From Flavobacteriales bacterium (GTDB lineage: Bacteria; Bacteroidota; Bacteroidia; Flavobacteriales_D; Sanyastnellaceae), in contig CANHYZ010000139.1 of NCBI GenBank assembly GCA_947464885.1, positions 1-6,074 on the forward strand: a DNA stretch of 6,074 nucleotides, in the 5' to 3' direction. The stretch's first letter is position 1. Each line of letters opens with the position of its first letter. The position numbers were made by a program, and so were the translations under genes. The notes under the pieces were generated by a model that saw nothing but the letters and a program-made list of their open reading frames with translations, was not told the origin of the DNA and searched no databases. This document shows positions 1-5,115 of this stretch, in pieces.

Positions 1-1003
1 CTAGCTTCGAAGCTACCGACAGAAACTGCTCCACCGCCCACAGCGATTCCACGTGCCAAATAAGCGTATCGGAATCGCAGGGTTTTGTGGTATGCCGCAG
101 CGCCAGACGAATGTTATTGGCTTGTATCGCTGCAACTTCCTGCTGCACGTGGGAGTACCCAATATCGTTGTGGGAATGATGGATCAGATGAAAGGCATAG
201 GGCTTCACGGGCAGAATATGGACCAACCGTCGAAGGGTGTCGCGTTCATTAAAAATCAACAGCAGCGAATCGTTTCCGGAGAATTCTGACGGGTAGGAGG
301 CAAACGAGAATCGGTTGTAGCCCTGCTTTACCGCCTGTTCTGCTTGCCAGTGCTTGGAAACGACGCGCAAATTGCCCGAAGAAGAAAGTGGATAGTCGAC
401 CTGGAGGTTGAACTGACGCCGATTGTTTTCGCTCAGCACCAATGCCGTGGGTTCTTCAATGGTTTTTAGGGAGCGGCTGTAATTGAAGACCATAAGCCAG
501 TCGCGGCTTTCATGTTTGTGACCGAGCACGGTCCATTCGGCCTTTTCACGCGCCATCGACGCTGGCACCGTAACGTACAAAAAGCCGAACAAATCGCCAT
601 TCACGTCATATTCCAATGGCTTAAACGAAATCTCACAGCCATCATGCCCTTTACCCTTTGACGGCAGCAGGTCTTTACGGCCGGGGGTGGTGGTCAAATT
701 CCCGACGGGAAAGGTGTTCAGCATAAAAATGAATCGACGGTCACCTTTGCTGGTGCCGGTAGAATGCCCAATGAGAAATTCATACGTCACGCGGCTTTCT
801 GACCCACGGTAGGCCGGAGCCTCCCAACTGATGGCCATGTTTCCGAAACAACGCGTTAGCAGCGCTTTATCGGCAAATTGGCGCAGCGGCGAGAAGTAAG
901 TGATGTCCTCTCCCTCGATTTTGCGGGTAAACACGCTCAGCGTATCAGCTGCCATCACAGGGATGCTCATCAAAAAAGACAGGGTAATCAGCAATAAGCG
1001 CAT
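1..1003 (-). CDS. Secreted GH38-family glycosidase (alpha-mannosidase-like), 5' part only
   Basis: The minus-strand frame is open from an ATG at 1003 to the window edge, giving 334 residues without a stop; the 3' end lies outside. Residues 1-18 look like a Sec signal peptide (MRLLLITLSFLMSIPVMA, probable cleavage before ADTLSV), so the protein is likely periplasmic or exported. Residues about 20-265 are a beta-rich region without a recognised motif. Then 'LIHHSHNDIGYSH' (273-285) matches the start of the GH38 catalytic domain, where the H-x-D pair (H278, D280) supplies zinc ligands; 'WHVESLWAVEQFL' (316-328) fits the next conserved block. GH38 enzymes are retaining alpha-mannosidases; the nucleophile Asp would lie beyond the window, so activity cannot be judged. 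An in-frame ATG at 1033 would add ten residues (MKGSPTTVSS); neither start has a clear ribosome binding site. I chose 1003 because the signal peptide then begins directly with MRLLL. Exact substrate unknown. Confidence 0.82.
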   Translation of the reverse strand, partial: MRLLLITLSFLMSIPVMAADTLSVFTRKIEGEDITYFSPLRQFADKALLTRCFGNMAISWEAPAYRGSESRVTYEFLIGHSTGTSKGDRRFIFMLNTFPVGNLTTTPGRKDLLPSKGKGHDGCEISFKPLEYDVNGDLFGFLYVTVPASMAREKAEWTVLGHKHESRDWLMVFNYSRSLKTIEEPTALVLSENNRRQFNLQVDYPLSSSGNLRVVSKHWQAEQAVKQGYNRFSFASYPSEFSGNDSLLLIFNERDTLRRLVHILPVKPYAFHLIHHSHNDIGYSHVQQEVAAIQANNIRLALRHTTKPCDSDTLIWHVESLWAVEQFLSVASKL

Positions 1004-1214
1004 GGATGAAACCGTAGTAGGTGAGCCTTTCATAGAAATCGAAGATACTGATCCAAATCATGTTGCAGACTACCCATGGATATACATTGCGTCTTTTTTC
1101 TTAGAATTCGTTGAGCACCGCGTCAAACACGATTCAGCGCATACTATGCACAGGAGAGTTGCTAAACTAAATGCCTAAAAAAGCAGATCGGACGTATTTT
1201 GCCGCGAACATCGT
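1004..1214. promoter_or_regulatory. Divergent intergenic region between glycosidase and histidine kinase genes
   Basis: These 211 bases separate two genes read away from each other, so promoters for both should lie here. No exact Bacteroidota -7 element (TAnnTTTG) was found on either strand. The nearest plus-strand candidate is TATTTTG at 1195-1201, one base short in the spacer and 13 nt from the kinase ATG. On the minus strand only weak variants such as TAGTTTAG (about 1165-1172) are seen. No convincing inverted repeat was noted. The call rests on gene orientation rather than on a motif. Confidence 0.35.
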
Positions 1215-2537
1215 ATGAGTGAACAGGAATTGACATACCACGCTTCAGAAACAGGTTCAGCCCCTGTTCGATCTTTTGACTTAATCAAGGAGAAAGGAAA
1301 GAAGTTGCACGTGGCGCTGATTTATTTGGTAGGAGCGTATGCCATTATCTATTTCTTCATCAATTGGTTTTTCCATCAGAAAGAACAAGCGTATATCACA
1401 GCCTGCATCATTCCATCGGTTTTCTTTACCTGGATTCTATATAAAAAGGGCTACTATTATTATTCAAAGCTTTGGAACGGGATTCAGATTAACATCAGTG
1501 TTTTGATTCTTGCCCTAACTACGGGACCTGAAACATATGTACCGGCTTTCTATATTCCGATTATCGTTGGAACCTTGGTTACCCTTCAAGGTAAGGAGCG
1601 TGCAACGGGTTATGCGCTGTCTGCGCTAAGTCTAATACTCATGGCATTTGCTCTTACCACGGATATTCGCATCTTCGATGTTTCAATCGCCACTGAGGAG
1701 TCCCTCCGTGTTGAGCGCATTGCCAATATGATTGGCGTAGGAATCATTTCTGCCCTGGAAGTCATTTACATTTTATGGATTAGTAACGACATTCAGGATA
1801 AACTCATAGAACAGACCGCCAAGCTCGATGACCGCAATTCTCAAATGGTGGCCGCGCTCTATACCCGTGATAAAATGATGTCGATGTTATCGCACGATTT
1901 GCGTTCACCAATCGCCTCGATTCATGCGGGAATGGAGTTGTTTGAAACCGGGACCGTCGATGCCGAGCTTCAATCCAAGTTATATACACAGATGAAAAGC
2001 CGCACGGGTCAAACCCTAGCATTGATGGATAAGTTATTGATGTGGTCGCGCAGTCAGACGCGCACCATTATTTACCGCGAAGAACCACTGAGCATCGCCC
2101 AAATCGAGCAGTTTGCCAGGTCAGTGTGCTATCTATTTGCGAGTGAAAAGTTGATCAACTTCACGTACCGATTTGATGTGCCGCCAGGCTCGATGGTCAA
2201 GGGTGACCGCGACATGATAGAGGCCATCTTCAGAAACCTAATTTCCAACGCCATCAAGTTCACCCGTCCGGGAGGGAATGTCACGATTGCCGCTCAGGAA
2301 AAGACCAAAAGCTGGGTTTTCAGTGTTTCGGATAACGGTAAAGGGATGACCAAGGAAGAAATCGAGAAGATTACCGGCGGCATTTCGTTTACGACTTCCG
2401 GCACCGACCGTGAAAAAGGGCATGGGCTGGGCATGCAACTCGTTCAAGATTTCATTCGAAAGCATAACTCATCGTTGAAGATTGACTCTATGCTCGAACA
2501 GGGGACAACTTTCTCGTTTGAGTTGCCCAAGGCGTGA
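1215..2537 (+). CDS. Multi-TM sensor histidine kinase (HisKA/HATPase_c)
   Basis: This 440-residue inner-membrane kinase would autophosphorylate on histidine and pass the phosphate to a response regulator. The N-terminal half is a membrane domain with about six hydrophobic segments (roughly 33-53, 59-76, 88-102, 109-124, 132-148, 169-190) and very short loops, so there is no room for a large periplasmic sensor domain; no PAS or HAMP domain is visible. A probable coiled coil (190-222) leads to the H-box SHDLRSP (226-232) with phospho-acceptor H227. The ATP-binding domain shows the N-box NLISNAIKF (341-349), the G1 box DNGKGM (373-378), SFTTSGT (391-397) and the G2 box GHGLGM (402-407). All key catalytic residues are present. 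The ATG at 1215 is the first start after an in-frame stop at 1176-1178. No response regulator lies in the window; the gene is bounded by a divergent glycosidase and a repeat-filled spacer, so it looks like an orphan kinase. The signal sensed is unknown. Confidence 0.93.
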   Translation: MSEQELTYHASETGSAPVRSFDLIKEKGKKLHVALIYLVGAYAIIYFFINWFFHQKEQAYITACIIPSVFFTWILYKKGYYYYSKLWNGIQINISVLILALTTGPETYVPAFYIPIIVGTLVTLQGKERATGYALSALSLILMAFALTTDIRIFDVSIATEESLRVERIANMIGVGIISALEVIYILWISNDIQDKLIEQTAKLDDRNSQMVAALYTRDKMMSMLSHDLRSPIASIHAGMELFETGTVDAELQSKLYTQMKSRTGQTLALMDKLLMWSRSQTRTIIYREEPLSIAQIEQFARSVCYLFASEKLINFTYRFDVPPGSMVKGDRDMIEAIFRNLISNAIKFTRPGGNVTIAAQEKTKSWVFSVSDNGKGMTKEEIEKITGGISFTTSGTDREKGHGLGMQLVQDFIRKHNSSLKIDSMLEQGTTFSFELPKA

Positions 2538-2544
2538 AGTTTCT

Positions 2545-2626
2545 CGCAGAGGTAAAATTCGCGCAGAGTACGCAGAGATATAATCATACAGTGCTTGAAC
2601 AGGGATAAGCGCGCAGAGTCGCAAAG
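2545..2626. repeat. Cluster of CGCAGAG motifs after the kinase gene
   Basis: Four exact copies of CGCAGAG (2545-2551, 2562-2568, 2571-2577, 2612-2618) and one variant CGCAAAG (2620-2626) fall within 82 bases just after the kinase stop codon. Two are close pairs: GCGCAGAGTACGCAGAG at 2561-2577 and GCGCAGAGTCGCAAAG at 2611-2626. The complementary reading (CTCTGCG) resembles dispersed intergenic repeats seen in many environmental bacterial genomes; I recall this generally and cannot verify it here. No open frame or terminator-like hairpin explains them. Confidence 0.55.
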
Positions 2627-2650
2627 AATTACAAGAGAAAACTTCGCCCA

Positions 2651-2682
2651 ATCCGTCATCCGTCATCCGTCATCTGTAATTA
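2651..2682. repeat. Heptamer tandem array, GTCATCC type
   Basis: Seven-base periodicity begins near 2651. In the register starting at 2655 the units are GTCATCC (2655-2661), GTCATCC (2662-2668), GTCATCT (2669-2675) and GTAATTA (2676-2682). The last unit is identical to the main unit of the next array, 22 bases downstream, which ties the two arrays together. Noncoding. Confidence 0.8.
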
Positions 2683-2688
2683 TTTTTG
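2681..2688 (+). promoter_or_regulatory. Candidate -7 promoter element TATTTTTG
   Basis: TATTTTTG matches the Bacteroidota housekeeping sigma -7 consensus TAnnTTTG exactly. It lies between two heptamer arrays, 86 nt ahead of the WD40 start at 2775, in the right orientation to drive the WD40-hisS-oxidase group. No TTG-type -33 element is seen at the usual distance upstream, where repeat sequence lies instead. An eight-base match in AT-rich DNA can arise by chance. Confidence 0.3.
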
Positions 2689-2703
2689 AACCGCGCTAAT
2701 TTC

Positions 2704-2766
2704 GTCCTCAGTACTTTGTACTTCGTAATTAGTAATTAGTAATTAGTACTCCGTAATTAGTACTCC
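2704..2766. repeat. Heptamer tandem array, GTAATTA/GTACTCC type
   Basis: Nine consecutive 7-bp units, each starting GT: GTCCTCA (degenerate, 2704), GTACTTT (2711), GTACTTC (2718), GTAATTA three times (2725-2745), GTACTCC (2746), GTAATTA (2753), GTACTCC (2760-2766). The register is the same as in the array at 2655-2682 (2711 minus 2655 is 56, eight units). Short palindromes TAATTA and AGTACT recur within it. Noncoding; an in-frame stop for the WD40 gene (TAA, 2754-2756) lies inside one unit. Confidence 0.88.
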
Positions 2767-2818
2767 CTTCCCTCATGCCCTCACCCCTAACCCCTAACCC
2801 CTCACCCCTCACACCTAG
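2767..2818. repeat. C-rich heptamer array running into the WD40 coding region
   Basis: The 7-bp period continues without a phase break from the preceding array, but composition changes to C-rich units: CTTCCCT (2767), CATGCCC (2774), TCACCCC (2781), TAACCCC (2788), TAACCCC (2795), TCACCCC (2802), TCACACC (2809-2815). The unit at 2774 departs from the pattern in a way that creates the ATG at 2775, the start of the WD40 gene. From there the array is translated; three units (21 nt) equal seven codons, giving the protein repeat PSPLTPN/PSPLTPS. Confidence 0.85.
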
Positions 2819-3686
2819 TTTCTCCCACAACGCCCCCATCTACGCCCTGTGTCTAGGTGAATCCGCAGACTACGTCTATTCCGGTGGCGGTGATTGCCTG
2901 GTTGCGAAATGGAATTTGAGGACCGGGGAGCAGGAACCTTTTGTGGTGCGCGCTGAATCTGCCGTTTATGCGCTGGTAATGGATCGCGATTCCCATCAGT
3001 TGTTCATCGGTTGCAGCGACGGGAAGTTGCACGTCATTGACACCATCACCAAGCATGAAGTAAAGGCTTGGACCCTTCACCAAGCCGGGATATTCGATTT
3101 GAAAATTGACAGGTCACGCGGGCGTTTATTGGCTGCGGGTGGCGATGGCGTTTTGTCCGTATGGGATCTTCCGTCGCTTACACTGTTGCGCACGGTTCCA
3201 CTTTCTTCAGGGAAATTGCGTCAATTAGAGCTCAGTCACGACAATGAATTGTTGGCCATTGCCGACAATCAAGGGCCCGTTCATGTGCTGGATGCAGAGC
3301 ATTATTCAACGGTAAACACGCTGACTTCACATGCCGATGGAGCTACTGCTGTGGCTTGGCATCCAACAAAACCCATCCTTATTTCGGGAGGGAAAGATGC
3401 TTATTTGCGCTGTTGGAACCAATCCAATGATTTTGCTGAAGTCCTTTCAATAGCGGCCCATCAATCATCCATCTATAGCATTGTGTTTTGGCCGAATGGC
3501 GCGCACATGGCTACAGCCAGTCGCGATAAAACCATCAAATACTGGGATGCGGCGACATTGGATCCCCTCAAGCGCATCGACTATGCTGCGGGCGGACATC
3601 GTCATTCCGTCAACAAACTCGTGATTGCAGGGGAGTTGCTTATCAGTGCGAGCGACGATCGCAATCTACAGGTGCATCGTGTATAA
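2775..3686 (+). CDS. WD40-repeat seven-bladed beta-propeller protein
   Basis: The 303-residue protein is almost entirely one WD40 propeller and probably serves as a cytoplasmic protein-binding scaffold; no signal peptide or enzyme motif is visible. Seven blades can be laid out at about 18-48, 60-89, 102-131, 145-173, 186-214, 229-258 and 275-301. The clearest show the His...Trp-Asp pattern: blade 3 ends SVWD (128-131), blade 6 runs H229 to YWD (256-258), and 'GHRHSVNKL...SASDDRNLQV' (274-300) closes the ring. I recognise the general type as common in Bacteroidota, but know no function. The start is odd: the only ATG between an in-frame stop (2754-2756) and the first blade is at 2775, inside a heptamer array, so residues 1-15 (MPSPLTPNPSPLTPS) are repeat-encoded and unlikely to be ancestral. 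A downstream TTG near 2915 would delete most of blade 1. hisS follows after 63 nt on the same strand with no visible terminator. Confidence 0.88.
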   Translation: MPSPLTPNPSPLTPSFSHNAPIYALCLGESADYVYSGGGDCLVAKWNLRTGEQEPFVVRAESAVYALVMDRDSHQLFIGCSDGKLHVIDTITKHEVKAWTLHQAGIFDLKIDRSRGRLLAAGGDGVLSVWDLPSLTLLRTVPLSSGKLRQLELSHDNELLAIADNQGPVHVLDAEHYSTVNTLTSHADGATAVAWHPTKPILISGGKDAYLRCWNQSNDFAEVLSIAAHQSSIYSIVFWPNGAHMATASRDKTIKYWDAATLDPLKRIDYAAGGHRHSVNKLVIAGELLISASDDRNLQVHRV

Positions 3687-3749
3687 TTTACGGTTTTCCT
3701 CAGTCATTGTGGCGCTTGGTCTCCGTTAACTTCGCCCTTTATTCACGCT

Positions 3750-5114
3750 ATGTCTCAACCTTCAATTCCGAAAGGAACCCGTGACTTCTCGCCTGAGGTC
3801 ATGATTCGACGCAATTACATCTTCGATGTGATTCGTTCGGTTTTTCAACGCTATGGCTATTTGCCGCTGGAAACTCCCAGCATGGAGCAAGTCGAAACCC
3901 TGACGGGTAAATACGGCGACGAGGGCGATAAGCTCATTTTCCGTGTGCTCGACAGTGGCGATTACCTCAAAGGTGTTTCGGATGAAGCCTTACAGACGCG
4001 TCATTTGCCGGTCATTACAAAGACTATTGCAGAAAAGGCATTGCGTTACGACTTGACCGTTCCTTTTGCGCGTTTCGTGGTGATGCATCAGCATGCATTG
4101 GCCTTTCCATTCAAGCGTTATCAAATACAACCTGTATGGCGGGCTGATCGTCCACAGAAAGGACGATACCGCGAGTTTTATCAATGCGACGCCGATGTGG
4201 TAGGCAGCGATAGCCTTATCAATGAGGTCGAGCTCATTCAGATCTTCGACGATGCGCTCACGCAGCTGAAAGTGCCGGCTATCATCAAAATCAACAATCG
4301 GAAAATCCTCATGGGTATTGCTGCGTCAGCAGGCATTGCCGACCGCATGATGGAGATGACCATTGCCATCGACAAGCTCGATAAGATAGGCGAGGAGGGT
4401 GTAATGAAAGAGCTTACTGAGCGCGGATTTAGCGCGGATGCGATTGGCGTCATTCAGTCGATGCTCGGGTTAAAGGGCGATAACCGCGAACAATTGGCTT
4501 CGCTTCGCCAAGTGCTTGCAGCCAATGAAACGGGCATGAAGGGAATCGAAGAAATCGAGTTTGTACTAGATAAAATCGACGCGCTTCCTTTGGCCTCGGC
4601 CAAGGTTGAGCTGGACATTACGCTTGCTCGCGGACTCAATTATTATACAGGAGCCATTTTCGAAGTGAAAGCTGAAGGTGTGCAGATGGGCAGCATATGC
4701 GGTGGTGGTCGTTACGACGATCTCACGGGGATATTTGGTTTGAAGGGCGTTTCAGGGGTAGGCATATCCTTCGGCGCCGATCGCATCTATGATGTGATGA
4801 ACGAACTAAACCTCTTCCCGGATCACGCCAAACAAAGCACCCGTGTTCTCTTTGCCAATTTTGGTCCACAGGAAGAACAGCAATGCCTGCAGTTGGTAAG
4901 ACAAGTGCGTCAGGCCGGCATCAACGCAGAAATCTATCCTGAGAGTGCGAAAATGAAGAAGCAATTCAAATACGCCGATGACAAGCACATCCCGTATGTG
5001 GCCATCGTTGGGGAAGAGGAGTTGAGCAGCCAGACCATTTCGCTCAAGCACATGCAAAGCGGGGAACAATTCAAACTGACCATTCATGAGCTCATTGCCC
5101 GAATTCAAGACTAA
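3750..5114 (+). CDS. hisS: Histidyl-tRNA synthetase (HisRS)
   Basis: This cytoplasmic class II aminoacyl-tRNA synthetase charges tRNA-His with histidine using ATP. The 454-residue length suits the Bacteroidota form. Seen in order: KGTRDFSP (8-15) at the N-terminus; motif 1 region around 24-45; an insertion (about 68-96) before LRYDLTVPFARFV (98-110); motif 2 spanning RYQIQPVWRADRPQKGRYREFYQCDADVVG-type sequence (123-152) with R131 and the E142/Q145 block; the HisRS-specific loop LARGLNYYTG (292-301); GGGRYDDL (318-325); and motif 3, GVGISFGADRIYDV (336-349), with R345. Residues about 364-454 form the anticodon-binding domain. Everything expected is present, so the gene should be functional. 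ATG 3750 is chosen because the conserved N-terminus begins a few residues later. No T-box, attenuator or hairpin is evident in the 63-nt gap upstream (3687-3749), which suggests transcription from further up. The oxidase gene begins 1 nt after its stop. Confidence 0.98.
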   Translation: MSQPSIPKGTRDFSPEVMIRRNYIFDVIRSVFQRYGYLPLETPSMEQVETLTGKYGDEGDKLIFRVLDSGDYLKGVSDEALQTRHLPVITKTIAEKALRYDLTVPFARFVVMHQHALAFPFKRYQIQPVWRADRPQKGRYREFYQCDADVVGSDSLINEVELIQIFDDALTQLKVPAIIKINNRKILMGIAASAGIADRMMEMTIAIDKLDKIGEEGVMKELTERGFSADAIGVIQSMLGLKGDNREQLASLRQVLAANETGMKGIEEIEFVLDKIDALPLASAKVELDITLARGLNYYTGAIFEVKAEGVQMGSICGGGRYDDLTGIFGLKGVSGVGISFGADRIYDVMNELNLFPDHAKQSTRVLFANFGPQEEQQCLQLVRQVRQAGINAEIYPESAKMKKQFKYADDKHIPYVAIVGEEELSSQTISLKHMQSGEQFKLTIHELIARIQD

Positions 5115-5115
5115 C

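Noticed and set aside
53..289. Plus-strand open frame of 78 codons
   Set aside because: It is antisense to the GH38 zinc-motif region (HSHNDIGY), which is clearly coding on the minus strand.
900..1178. Plus-strand open frame of 92 codons across the start of the glycosidase gene
   Set aside because: It is antisense to the signal peptide and N-terminal region of the well-supported minus-strand gene, and its product resembles no known family.
2490..2605. Similar words TGCTCGAACAGGGG (kinase 3' end, near 2492) and TGCTTGAACAGGGA (near 2592), as a possible partial duplication of the kinase tail
   Set aside because: The similarity covers only about 14 bases and does not extend on either side, so chance is likely.
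2444..2666. Overlapping minus-strand open frames spanning the kinase 3' end and the CGCAGAG cluster
   Set aside because: Composition is repeat-derived with no recognisable domain, and they overlap the conserved end of the kinase gene.
2781..2815. Telomere-like CCCCTAA repeats suggesting a eukaryotic or linear-replicon end
   Set aside because: Only a few imperfect units, mixed with TCACCCC, inside a bacterial gene context with bacterial genes on both sides.
2651..2818. CRISPR array
   Set aside because: Units are 7 bp and directly abutting, with no 25-40 bp repeats or unique spacers and no cas genes nearby.
3687..3749. T-box, attenuator or terminator ahead of hisS
   Set aside because: The 63-nt gap is too short for a T-box and shows no stable hairpin or T-run on reading.
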